Shown here in pieces: positions 52,382 through 63,624 of a stretch of DNA of 64,000 bases; positions within the stretch are counted from its first letter, which is position 1; each line of letters opens with the position of its first letter. The notes beneath the pieces were generated by a model. That model did no database searches. It saw only the letters and a program-made list of their open reading frames with translations, and was not told the DNA's origin. The stretch comes from Rhynchopus euleeides (Eukaryota; Euglenozoa; Diplonemea; Diplonemida; Diplonemidae), in NCBI GenBank assembly GCA_963210315.1, contig OY723258.1, forward strand, positions 1,550,001 to 1,614,000, read 5' to 3'. Position numbers and translations under genes: made by a program.

Positions 52382-53977
52382 TTAACCCTTTAAGTCCCAA
52401 GGCTATTTTGGGCCATTTTGGCCGATTTTTCTCCTTGGACACCAAGTTGCTTTAATTTTCGTTTTTCTGCCCGACCCTGGCCGTAAATGAACGCGTTTGA
52501 CTGAAAGATTCCACGATGGCCATTTTTTGGCCCCGAAAAAAATGTCTCTTTTTTCGCACGGCCAACAAACAGTGAATTTGAGGGTGAAAAAATGGCAGAT
52601 TTTCGAAAGCAAAAATTTTTGGGTGCCGGGGCTCCCCAAAAAGTCATCCGAAGATGGCGTTATTGGAAAGAACGAGTCAAATTGCATCGACGAAAAAAAA
52701 AGTTCGGCCAAAAAGACTGAGAATGAAGCCACTGAATGGGCAAGGCGGTTTTTGCCTATGTTCAGTGCCTATTTTCCCTTTGAAACCGTGGGAAAACACC
52801 CGAAAAGGGTTATTTCCTCAATCACTCGCAGGAAGTCTGTCTCAGACGGCTGCAAGGGCAACTGTTGTGCTTCGCAGCAGTGCTGAGCCAGAGAGAGTGT
52901 TCGCAGAGATGTCGCCATGCGCTCGCTCTACTACCCCGGGATGTCGCCAGTGTCCGTCTACCCTCTCCTCTGAGTTCTCGACCAGATGTCGCCGCAGAGA
53001 GGACAGCACCCCGCGTCTCGTATTATTGCAGACTACTCGGTGCTGCAACTGCGCACGGAAGAGAGAAGCGCCTCGAATATGTTCTCCCCAAGTAGATCAG
53101 ACACTCTTCTGGTTTAGCTTGGCTCAATCTGGGCACGGCCCAAGGCCAGGATAAGATATCACCCAGACCTGGGACCCCCGTGTATAAGCCCCCCTCCCTT
53201 TCCCCCGTGCTTAAGTCCCCCCCTGGGGGTCTGGCAGGGGGGGGAACTTAAACACAGGTGGACCTAAACACGGGGTGGGCCGGTCTGGAGGGTCATCAAG
53301 TGGCCGCGAGGCCACCTGGTGCCCTCCAGGTGCTGTCAGAGTCGAAAAGGGGGGTGCCAAAAGTCCATCCGGACCAGAATCACCCCCCCTACGACGGAAG
53401 CGGAAGAGGTCTTCTTGGTCTCCACCGTGCCACCCCCGTGTTTAAGCCCCCCCTGCGTTTAGGTCCGCCCCCCCCCCCCCCCGTGTTTAAGTCCCCCCGG
53501 CCGAAAATCGTCTCCAAGGGGGGGGACTTAAACACGGGGGGTCCCAGGTACATTTGACAGGCGAGGAATTCACAATCAGGCACTCCCTTGCCTTCAGTTG
53601 ACACGTGCACCACATCGGGGTATATCTGGGCGGGTCTTGATTCCTTGGAAAGGTTCTCGAGTCCCCTTTACCAGATGGCCAGGGTCGGGCACAAAGACCC
53701 CCGGCAAAGTATGCCAGACCTTGTTGGGGTGTGCACAGAAAACCAAGGGCCCAGAATGCTGTTTTCACCCGAAAACCCGACCTGGGCCCAGATTCTCAGG
53801 GGTGACGGCGGGCAACCGACAGACAGATATCTCGTCGATTTTTGTTGTCTTGAACAGAACTGTCCAAACCCTTTTCATGGTGCCCAGGGTTTGCCAAAAA
53901 GACAAAAATGCGTGCTAACAAAATGTGAACCGAAAGTGTAGGCGCAATATATTGCGCCTTGGGACTTAAAGGGTTAA
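52382..53977 (+). mobile_element. piggyBac-like element K, copy 1 (TTAA ends)
   Basis: The element starts TTAACCCTTTAAGTCCCAAG and ends with the exact complement. TTAA followed by CCCTTT is the form of piggyBac-like ends, which duplicate TTAA. Its 1,588-bp interior has no DDD transposase; ORFs such as 52497-52886 show no known domain. An element J-like insertion occupies about 53169-53550. The second copy follows in reverse orientation. Confidence 0.8.
53169..53553. mobile_element. Element J-like insertion within K copy 1
   Basis: The ends are CCTGGGACCCCCGTGTATAA and, on the other side, the complement of CCTGGGACCCCCCGTGTTTA. Internal CTTAAGTCCCCCCC and CTTAAACAC words repeat at both ends. 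The same insertion is present in K copy 2 (54582-54966), so it predates the duplication. Confidence 0.65.
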
Positions 53978-54157
53978 AATAGCAAACACACTTTTACCCG
54001 GTGTACCCCAGCAGAGTACCCTATGGAGCCCCCAGCAGGGGACGGGTGGAAGCAGCAGGTTACGGTGTGGAAGGGTGGGTCGAGAAGGGGGGGGGGGGGG
54101 TGGGTGGGTGGGTTATGACAGCGGGTGGGTTAGAGTAAAAACATTAAAGATAAATCT
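53978..54157. other. 180-bp spacer between the two K copies
   Basis: Unique sequence with a 13-base G run followed by TGGG repeats (54091-54118). It is the loop of the 3.4-kb inverted repeat. Confidence 0.8.
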
Positions 54158-55753
54158 TTAACCCTTTAAGTCCCAAGGCGCAATATATTGCGCCTACACT
54201 TTCGGTTCACATTTTGTTAGCACGCATTTTTGTCTTTTTGGCAAACCCTGGGCACCATGAAAAGGGTTTGGACAGTTCTGTTCAAGACAACAAAAATCGA
54301 CGAGATATCTGTCTGTCGGTTGCCCGCCGTCACCCCTGAGAATCTGGGCCCAGGTCGGGTTTTCGGGTGAAAACAGCATTCTGGGCCCTTGGTTTTCTGT
54401 GCACACCCCAACAAGGTCTGGCATACTTTGCCGGGGGTCTTTGTGCCCGACCCTGGCCATCTGGTAAAGGGGACTCGAGAACCTTTCCAAGGAATCAAGA
54501 CCCGCCCAGATATACCCCGATGTGGTGCACGTGTCAACTGAAGGCAAGGGAGTGCCTGATTGTGAATTCCTCGCCTGTCAAATGTACCTGGGACCCCCCG
54601 TGTTTAAGTCCCCCCCCTTGGAGACGATTTTCGGCCGGGGGGACTTAAACACGGGGGGGGGGGGGGCGGACCTAAACGCAGGGGGGGCTTAAACACGGGG
54701 GTGGCACGGTGGAGACCAAGAAGACCTCTTCCGCTTCCGTCGTAGGGGGGGTGATTCTGGTCCGGATGGACTTTTGGCACCCCCCTTTTCGACTCTGACA
54801 GCACCTGGAGGGCACCAGGTGGCCTCGCGGCCACTTGATGACCCTCCAGACCGGCCCACCCCGTGTTTAGGTCCACCTGTGTTTAAGTTCCCCCCCCTGC
54901 CAGACCCCCAGGGGGGGACTTAAGCACGGGGGAAAGGGAGGGGGGGCTTATACACGGGGGTCCCAGGTCTGGGTGATATCTTATCCTGGCCTTGGGCCGT
55001 GCCCAGATTGAGCCAAGCTAAACCAGAAGAGTGTCTGATCTACTTGGGGAGAACATATTCGAGGCGCTTCTCTCTTCCGTGCGCAGTTGCAGCACCGAGT
55101 AGTCTGCAATAATACGAGACGCGGGGTGCTGTCCTCTCTGCGGCGACATCTGGTCGAGAACTCAGAGGAGAGGGTAGACGGACACTGGCGACATCCCGGG
55201 GTAGTAGAGCGAGCGCATGGCGACATCTCTGCGAACACTCTCTCTGGCTCAGCACTGCTGCGAAGCACAACAGTTGCCCTTGCAGCCGTCTGAGACAGAC
55301 TTCCTGCGAGTGATTGAGGAAATAACCCTTTTCGGGTGTTTTCCCACGGTTTCAAAGGGAAAATAGGCACTGAACATAGGCAAAAACCGCCTTGCCCATT
55401 CAGTGGCTTCATTCTCAGTCTTTTTGGCCGAACTTTTTTTTTCGTCGATGCAATTTGACTCGTTCTTTCCAATAACGCCATCTTCGGATGACTTTTTGGG
55501 GAGCCCCGGCACCCAAAAATTTTTGCTTTCGAAAATCTGCCATTTTTTCACCCTCAAATTCACTGTTTGTTGGCCGTGCGAAAAAAGAGACATTTTTTTC
55601 GGGGCCAAAAAATGGCCATCGTGGAATCTTTCAGTCAAACGCGTTCATTTACGGCCAGGGTCGGGCAGAAAAACGAAAATTAAAGCAACTTGGTGTCCAA
55701 GGAGAAAAATCGGCCAAAATGGCCCAAAATAGCCTTGGGACTTAAAGGGTTAA
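54158..55753 (-). mobile_element. piggyBac-like element K, copy 2 (inverted)
   Basis: The reverse complement of 52382-53977, the same length (1,596 bases with TTAA at both ends). The only differences found by eye are one-base changes in the length of C/G runs, for example 14 against 15 near 54653-54667, and 7 against 6 near 54940. Confidence 0.88.
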
Positions 55754-55849
55754 AACGCAAGCTCCCGACATGTTAGGTGTATAGAATTTCATGTTTTGGG
55801 ACATCTGAGTCCACGGTGACCGTTCTCCATCCAACTACAATCCGTAGTA

Positions 55850-56509
55850 CCGTATACGTAAATATTATGGAACGTAAATATTATGGAACGGGCCCATTTT
55901 TGGCCGGTCCGTTCCATAATATTTACGTTCCATAATATTTACAGGGCCAGTTGGGGACTCGGTGGTGAGGACGGCTTGCGTCAGGAATCGCGCGAAAAGT
56001 GCACGAGTAGGTCCCGTCAGGGACTCTGTATGCCGTCCGATCACCTGGTCCAAGTCCCCGAGTCGCAGAAAGCCCTGTAAATATTATGGAACGAAAAAAA
56101 TCTGGAACGCCAACCCACCAGCGTTCCAAAATATTTACGTTCCATAATACCGTATACGTAAATATTTTGGAACGTAAATATTATGGAACGTAAATATTTT
56201 GGAACGCTGGTGGGTTGGCGTTCCAGATTTTTTTCGTTCCATAATATTTACAGGGCTTTCTGCGACTCGGGGACTTGGACCAGGTGATCGGACGGCATAC
56301 AGAGTCCCTGACGGGACCTACTCGTGCACTTTTCGCGCGATTCCTGACGCAAGCCGTCCTCACCACCGAGTCCCCAACTGGCCCTGTAAATATTATGGAA
56401 CGTAAATATTATGGAACGGACCGGCCAAAAATGGGCCCGTTCCATAATATTTACGTTCCATAATATTTACGTATACGGTATTTACGTTCCAAAATATTTA
56501 CGTATACGG
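55850..56509 (-). mobile_element. Element B, copy 2, interrupted by copy 3
   Basis: The left end CCGTATACG is at 55850 with TA at 55848-55849; the right end is at 56509 with TA at 56510-56511. It is reverse-oriented and its right terminal repeat has been split at TA by another B element. Confidence 0.85.
56150..56478 (+). mobile_element. Element B, copy 3, nested in copy 2
   Basis: A complete 329-bp copy flanked by TA (56148-56149 and 56479-56480) inside the AATATTTACG repeat of copy 2. It matches 16414-16742 apart from single-base changes. Because orientation is opposite, 55850-56478 is one near-perfect 630-bp palindrome. Confidence 0.9.
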
Positions 56510-56849
56510 TAATTATTTAAATGGCAAACAGAAAAACCGGTTTTTTGGTCATTTTTGGCCTTTTCGCTGGTTGGGGGGGTCAAAACCGCCCGGCCCCAGG
56601 TGGTCCCTGGAGGGGGGGTCTGGTCCCGGATTCTCGGTTTCTGGGTCCAATAATCCTACTTCTGCTAAGGGGACCTTTTCGATTTTTTTTTTCGGAAAGT
56701 CCTATTTTTCACTTTTGAGCCCGTTTTCGAAGGAATTCTTGGGTTTTGAGCTTGTTTTGGGCAATTAAACGCGTCACTCAGTTTTCTGCCTGGGCAGTCC
56801 TTCCTGATAGGCGTACCTGTACTGAGAATGGCCGCCTGTGAGAGAGTCC

Positions 56850-57260
56850 TCTTGTACTGAGAAAGTCTTCCTGGACTGAGAGGAGTGCTGTGCTGCGAGG
56901 AGTCCTGTCCTGAGAAGGTCCTCCTGTACTGAGAGGAGTCCTGTACTACGCAGAAAAACCGGTTTTTTTGGCCATTTTTTGGTCTTTTCGCTGGTTGGAG
57001 GAGGAAATCTTGCAAATGCTATGTGTCTTCTGGGGGGGCAGATTCTTGGTTTTTCAGGAGTCCTGTACTGAGAAGGTCCTCCTGGACTGTAAGGAGTCCT
57101 GTCCTGAGAAAGTTCTCCTGTACTGAGAGGAGTCCTGTCCTGAGAAAGTCCTCCTGTACTAAGAGGAGTCCTGTCCTGAGAAGGTCCTCCTGTACTGAGA
57201 GGAGTCCTGTACTGAGAAAGTTCTCCTGTCCTGAGAGGAGTCCTGTACTGAGAATGACCT
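56850..57260. repeat. Minisatellite of about 36 bp (two blocks)
   Basis: The unit is approximately GAGGAGTCCTGTCCTGAGAA followed by AGTCCTCCTGTACTGA. Blocks lie at about 56850-56948 and 57055-57260. Between them is a second copy of the AGAAAAACCGG...CGCTGGTTGG segment found at 56528-56573, so the blocks arose with a larger duplication. Confidence 0.8.
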
Positions 57261-59889
57261 CATGGAGTGGTAGAATAGTTAACAACGTGGAGCGAGGGGG
57301 CGGGGAAATCTTTAATGACCTTCCCCCAAATTCTTGGATATCGGTGTCTTCGCCCCTGGTATACAGCGTTGTTTGTTCACGGATCGCCAGAAAAGAAGTG
57401 TATGCATGGCACGGCCAGCTACACTGCATTCTTTCTGCATGCTATTTATTCCCCAGCATCGATCCTGCTTTATATTCCTCACGCCAGTTAAATTCCTTCT
57501 CAGAGCAAAGCTGGGCGGGCAGGACGGACCCAGTTTTGGGGAAGGCAAATTGGTGTCAGCGTGCCAGCTCTGTGATTTGCCCTTCTTCGACTTCTACCCA
57601 CCCCCCTCCGTCAGCATGCCGGGGCGCGAGGCGCAAGAAGGGGCGGTGGTTATTTTTTCACGAAATATCAAGAATCTTGTCACAGTGAAAAGGACAGTGC
57701 TCGGCAGCGCTGACCCCCACCCTCCTGAGGCGACCTCTCTCTCGTCGATACGATGGCACAGAGACGACGCACAGATTCTCCTGATTTTCTATGCTGCCCC
57801 CCTCGACATCCCCCCCGCTCCCCCCACACGCGTACTCTCTCTTTTTGTATTTTTCAAAACATATAAACAGGATGTGCCTTGTTCACGTTCTGGGCCATGT
57901 CGCGTGTCGCCAGTCCGACTTCTCCTGTCCCAACTGTCCCTGCTTTGAATGATAGAATCACGCGAGGATAGGCGCAACGGAAAACCTCTTCCCTTTGTGG
58001 CACTGCAGCCCCTGCACGCCACAACACGGGGAAGAGAGGCAGCTGCGTCCCCTCCCGTCCCCTATTGTTGCAGTGTGAGTCATTCCCGTAAAGAGAAAAC
58101 GAACATTCACACACTCCCCGCCACCCTCTATCTCGTCTCCTCTCAGTTCCTTCCTATTTGAGGTGTTCAGCGTTGAAGAGCACCGGTTTGCCGTTGATTC
58201 CCTTTCTCTTTTTATCCGCCCCGGTTGCATGGGTGTTGTGCGGGTCTGGGTGGGGCCATCCAGTCAGAAGAAGAACACGCCGGGGGCCGACAGAGACTCC
58301 AAGACCCGTCCAAGGCAGCTAGCGCAGGGCGCGACGTATTGCCATGGGGGGGCGGGGCAGTGGCCTTCCTCCAAGCCATATTTTTTTCCTCCTGCACGAA
58401 GGAGCCCATACTTGCTCTGTTTTCTCCGTGTCCACACGACACGGGGGTTACGGAAGGCTACCTGTCGGGGAAGGCGATCTTTTCGCCCTCTGCTCCAGCA
58501 CTGTGCGCCAGGGTTGCCTCTTGTGTGAGGCTGGCTCACTTTACTGGTGCTTCTGAGCGAAGGACTCTTTCCCATAGGCTCTTTTCGTGCTGTTTCGCCA
58601 TCAATGTGCGTGCTGGTTGTGTGGAGAGTACATCTGCCATGTGAGTGTTGGGTTTCCTTCTCTGTGTGTTAGCGTGGAGGGAAGTCGAGGAGGCGCTCTT
58701 CAGAAGAAGTGATATTTTTTTTCGCATCAAAAGAAAAGTCCATTCGGTTCGTATCCTGTAAAGACGAAGTTGGTGTCATGCATCTGCTTTGTGACCCCAT
58801 CCCGCGCACACACACACACATGTGCCCTTCCACAGCATGGTGCATCAGTTAATCTGAAGGGCGTTCTGCCTGCGTGAGGCAAGGCTATAGGGTTAATGCC
58901 AGCGGAGCTCTTTCTCTCTCTTCTTTTGGCTATGTTGAGCGCGCACGGCAAACCTGCAGGGATATATCATCGTACGTAGTCTTAAAAACTGGGGCAGTGC
59001 AGCCGTTTTGGGATGATCACACCTTCTGTCAATAAAAATACGCCTTTCCGCAAAGCCTGCAAAACCGACACGCGCCCAATCAGAGGCTGTTCGTCCTCTG
59101 CACCAGTGGTATTTGGAGGCGATGCTTCTGCTCCAACACGATGTAAGAAGCACAAGCGTCGCCTCGCATCACGATACGACCGCCACTCTCTCTATTGACA
59201 GCGAATCGCTGGCAGCTCTTTTCAAACAGAACGTGTGACACGGGTAACCCGGGCCGTGCTCCGGCTCGTTGCCAAGAGTCAAAAAAAAGGAAGGGTGATG
59301 GAGCTTGCAGCCCCGAGGGGCTGGTTGCACTGCCCAAGAAAGAGAATTTCAAGGAAACGCCCCGTGGGGTGTTGCGTGCCAAGACATGCTGCAAAAAGTG
59401 CAGAAAAGGCTGGGAAAAGTGAATTGGGATGGGGTGGGTGGGGGGGGTGGGGGTGGGGTGGGGGGCAACGGGGTCACGAACTTATAAAAATGTGCCCGGC
59501 GACGTTGGGGATAATCAGTCCTCTGCAAAGAAAATCACGTTGAAGGCCTCCCCCCCTTCCGCCTCTCCACTGCACCCCCTACACCCTCGGGGGTATTGTC
59601 GCACTACGAACTGCTTCTACATCCGGTGGGCGCAAAGGGATGTAGAGGGCGCTGCTCTGATGTGCAACAGCGAGCCTCGAAGGGGAAGTGACGTGGCACG
59701 CTGGCACAGTTCCGACAGAGCGAAGCTCCTCAAGAAGCGCGGAAGAATTTGGCGGCAATGCCTCCCAACCCCCCCCCCCCCCCCCCAGGCCCTGGGGTAA
59801 GGATTTTTGGTAGTTCACGGATTTCCTCGAGCAAAGCATTTTCTGCATAAGACCACCGTGTCCGGGGGGGGGGGGGGGTAGGGGGGGCC
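57261..59889. other. Stretch without a recognisable gene
   Basis: No gene, RNA gene or element end is recognised. It contains C-rich tracts (57595-57610, 57790-57835), an (AC)n run near 58806-58820 and G/C runs near 59430-59465, 59768-59786 and 59863-59887. Small ORFs are present on both strands without domains. Confidence 0.45.
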
Positions 59890-60653
59890 CAGGGTTCAAA
59901 AATACGCGTATTAAACGTATTATACGTATTCGTATTAATACGTATTAATACGAATACGTGGGGGGTATTTTCCTGAAATACGTGGGTTTTTGGTTCAGCC
60001 CCCTTTCCCTCCTGGAGTTGCGCTGTAGACCCCCTCATGGGCTCGCAACCTGTCGGCTGCAGAGGCCGGACCCGCGCTATTAAGAGCACGGAGCAACCAT
60101 GTGTCGGGCGGAGCTGAAATGGGGCATTCGTAATCACGAGAGAGGCCCTGCAAACCCGGCCTTCCTGCACCTGAAGGGTACCCGCAACGCCAGGTTGAGG
60201 CGTACACCGACCCTGCGCCCTCCCCAGGTGGTAGAACAGGCGAAACCACATCAACTGAGTGGCGATACCTGGTCAACTGAGTGCTTGTATGTGGGGCAGA
60301 TCGCACCGGCTGGGCACTGTGTCAGCCAAGGAGACGAAGACAAAGGATCGTGACCGATCCCATCTTGGATCGTCTGTGTCCGTCAGTTCGAGTGTGGCGT
60401 CGTCATGGACGGCGTCTGAGGTTCAAACACACTGGAGAAGCACAAACTCACAACGAATATGTGCTTCCCGCAGCGCGTCAACATGTTCTGCAGATATCGC
60501 GATCCCGGAGGAACCCCATCTCCACCCCAAAAACCTCACAAAACAGACACCGGAAGGGAAAATACCCCAAACCACTGAGGGAAAGAGGGGTCGCCAAAAC
60601 CACGCGTATTACACGTATTCGACGTATTAATACGTATTCGTATTAATACGTAT
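59890..60653. mobile_element. Probable hAT-like element with ATACGTATTAATACG words, right end missing
   Basis: A CAGGGTTC start at 59890 is followed by arrays of ATACGTATT, TATTAATACG and CGTATTCG to 59960. The same words reappear at 60603-60655, where element A copy 6 has inserted. Sequence to the right of element A does not continue the array with a matching end, so this element is truncated. The interior has no recognised gene. Confidence 0.5.
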
Positions 60654-60655
60654 TA

Positions 60656-61463
60656 CCGTAAACGGAAAAAGGGTGGACCGTAAAAATGTTCCAAGTTCCC
60701 AAAAAAAGGCCAAACGTTCCATCTTTTTTACGGTCCACCATTTATTGGGACTGAATATGGAAAAGACAATGCGATTTTCGCCCGCGGGCTGGTGGGTTGC
60801 GGGGCGCGGACTGCGGCCTCCACGCCGCAGACTCCCGCACGTAGGCCTCCCGACCTCCCAGCTTTGGACCCTCCCTCCACCACCGCAACCAACACCAGCA
60901 AGAGAAGCAAGTCCTCCCTGCGTGTGGAAAGGGCACGATCACCACCACTCACCTCGAGACTCACCCACCACCACACCTCGAGAAGTGTAGTACCATGCAA
61001 GGAGCGTTCCGGTAGAAGTAAAAGTAGAACCTGCTGCACGAGCCCACAAAAGCAGCCACAGTACGGCAGGGCGCGCAGACAGAAGCTGAGACCACCGGGC
61101 TCCCTCCAGATGTAAATTCGTGAATCAGTGCCCGGAAAATTCAGGGAAATCGTACTCCTTTAGTGTAGTACACCCTGCAGTAACTGTGGGAGAACAGTTC
61201 CCGGACGATGGTGAGCGCACACTCTGTGTTGAGGCCCTGTGGTGTTAATCCTGCAGCTTCAGTCGTGCGATTTCCTTGGTTCCTTCGCGACTTCGTCGAA
61301 GGAATTCGTAAAAAAAACCGCCAAGTCCACTATCCCAACCGTAAAATAGGTGGACCGTAAAAATGTTCCAAGTTCCGGAAAAATCCCATTTGTTCCATCT
61401 TTTTTACGGTCCACCTATAGTACGGTTCACCTTTGTTACGGTCCACAATATTTCCGTTTACGG
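60656..61463 (+). mobile_element. Element A, copy 6
   Basis: An 808-bp copy with TA flanks (60654-60655, 61464-61465). It is the only A copy not surrounded on both sides by element C sequence. Its hairpin has lost four bases (CGACTTCGTCGAAGG). Confidence 0.9.
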
Positions 61464-61559
61464 TATGCCTGAAATATATGCATTTTTCCGTTCCAGTATT
61501 TTTCCGAATACGGTATATACTTGTAGTTATACATGTAAAATTTACAAGATCCCACCGTG
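61464..61559 (+). mobile_element. Fragments: end of a CCGTATTCGG element and the right end of an element C
   Basis: 61482-61513 reads as the complement of a CCGTATTCGGAAAAATACTG end, related to the A/B type ends. It is followed at TA by the last 45 bases of element C, ending CACCGTG at 61559. No matching left end of element C is found nearby. Confidence 0.65.
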
Positions 61560-61591
61560 TGCACGCCAGCCCCCCCCCCCCCCCCCTAGGG

Positions 61592-62472
61592 CAGTGATTA
61601 AAAATTCGTGTTATTCGAATACGAATATTATTCGAATAATTTCTCGAAAAATTTTCGCCACGAATAATTCGCGAATTATTCGTGGGGTTTTACTGGGGTT
61701 TCTCTGCTAGGAATAGGGACCTACTGCCCACACTCGGGTCGTGGTCGTGGCCCACGACCCCAGTGTGCCCTGAGGAGGCGTGCAATCACTACATTGTGAT
61801 GATGCGACGCCGAGAATCATCATCTGCAGTGCCTGGAGGAGTACGCTGCACCGTGCATTGAAGACAACAAGCGCTAAGGGGAGTGGGCACCGTCGCGCTG
61901 GTGGGACCATTATGGTGCCAGGCGGCCGCTGTTGCACCACGGGGCTGTACCTGATGGGGAAATCGTCATCCGCGATCCCTACCGAACTTGCGTGGAGGGA
62001 GCGGAGCCACCTGGGGCACTCAAAGGTGGAAGCACTACCCCGGTGCCCGAACCTGGGATACATTGTGCGTGCTTTATGCTGTTCCTGTTGTGCAGTTGGT
62101 GACTGGCAGGATAGCAACTGCCTCCTTCAAGATCCCTGTGGTGGAGACCTCCACGCGTGAGTGAGGTGCTGCCGATGCAAAGGGATCACCACACCTGTGT
62201 ACCGTACGGTCAGACATACGTGTGATGATTCATGAGGAAAGCAAAGCCTGCGGCGCTCTGCGGCGCTTTCCCTCGGTTTGCACTGGAATACACGTGATCT
62301 GACGCCTCTGCCCCTACACAAACCCACAGAAACTTCACGAATAATGACCGAATAACACATGGCCATTTATTCGCGAATAATGCCATTATTCGTATTCGAA
62401 TACGAATATTATTCGAATATGTAACTCTGAAAATCGGAGATCACGAATTATTCGCGAATAGTATCTTCACTG
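61592..62472. mobile_element. hAT-like MITE with ATTCGAAT words (881 bp)
   Basis: The ends begin CAGTGATTA and CAGTGAAGATA in inverted orientation, flanked by an 8-bp direct duplication CCCTAGGG (61584-61591 and 62473-62480). Subterminal arrays of ATTCGAATACGAATATTATT and GCGAATAATTCG occur on both sides. The interior has no transposase. Confidence 0.85.
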
Positions 62473-62477
62473 CCCTA

Positions 62478-63622
62478 GGGGGGGTCTACTGGGGGAAACA
62501 TTGGCCAATTTTTGAGAAACACGTTTTTGACCCCAAAAAGGTCGTTCTGGTGCCAGAAAGTGCCCAATATACTCCGGAAACTCGTTTCCGCCCACTCCCA
62601 GGGGGTGGAATGCCCCCGACGATGCCGTTTTTAGCAACCAAAATTTTTGGGACAGAACTTGTACCTGGGCTGCACACCACAGGACACATCAAGCAGAGCA
62701 AACACACCTCAACCTGCCAGATGCACAGAAGAACTGTTGTCGTTGATTGTTCTGAAACATAACAGCTTCTCGGTGCCCTCCAGAGGTCAAAAGGCAAGCC
62801 CCAATATGAGGTAATCGCGCCAGGAACAGTTGTGGGAGAAGTATGGTACAGTTCGTGTCCCATTTGACGCTGTTCTTGGGAGCTTACGGCAGCTGGGTCT
62901 GTGTGGCACCCAGGGAGCGCGTCCTCGGGTGTGGTGCCTCACCTGTGAGCATGTGGCACAGGGACGCCATGCGAGAGTCTCTCAGATGCCTCCTCTGATG
63001 GGAGGCAGCTGACTGGAACAGGCACCTGGTACAGCAGGCACGGGGACAAGAAGTGGCCAGAAATAGCGCTCAGCAGAAGCGCAAGATTTGCCCGTCTCAG
63101 CTTCCAGCCCCAACTTCCGCTCAACGGTATTGTCGGGAAGTACTCAGGCATGGCTGCATTGTCAAATGGGAGGCTGATTGGGTGCCACAAATGACTGGAT
63201 TGAGGGAGTCGACGGAGTCTACAGTTGAGATACGTGCCAGTCTCTCAAAGGAAGAGGAAACCAGACCTGATTGCTCTCGCCGACGAGCAGGGTGTTGTGC
63301 AGGGCGCAGTTCACGTACCAGAACTACGGACGGACCTCCTGAGGGCCATCCGGCGCCGCTGGCAGTCCCTGAGGGTGATACAAAGGGCAACAGCGGAAAT
63401 AAGCAGACTGCACAAATAGCCCCAGGTACAAGTTCTGTCCCAAAAAAATTCGTTGCTAAAAAAAGCATCATCGGGGGCATTCCACCCCCTGGGAGTGGGT
63501 GGAAACGAGTTTCCGGAGCACATTGGGCACTTTCTGCCAGCAGAATCACCTTTTTAGGGTCAAAAACCCGTTTCTCAAAATTTGGCCAATGTACACGCTT
63601 TTTTAGGTGCAGTAGACCCCCC
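62478..63622. mobile_element. Element I, copy 2: GGGGGGGTC-ended element with 200-bp inverted arms
   Basis: The left arm GGGGGGGTCTACTG...(to about 62680) and right arm (63420-63622) are inverted copies with scattered mismatches; TA lies at 62476-62477 and 63623-63624, with poly-C beyond. Arm sequence differs from copy 1 except at the outermost bases, so this is a related but distinct subfamily. The middle (62680-63420) has no gene. Confidence 0.75.
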
Positions 63623-63624
63623 TA

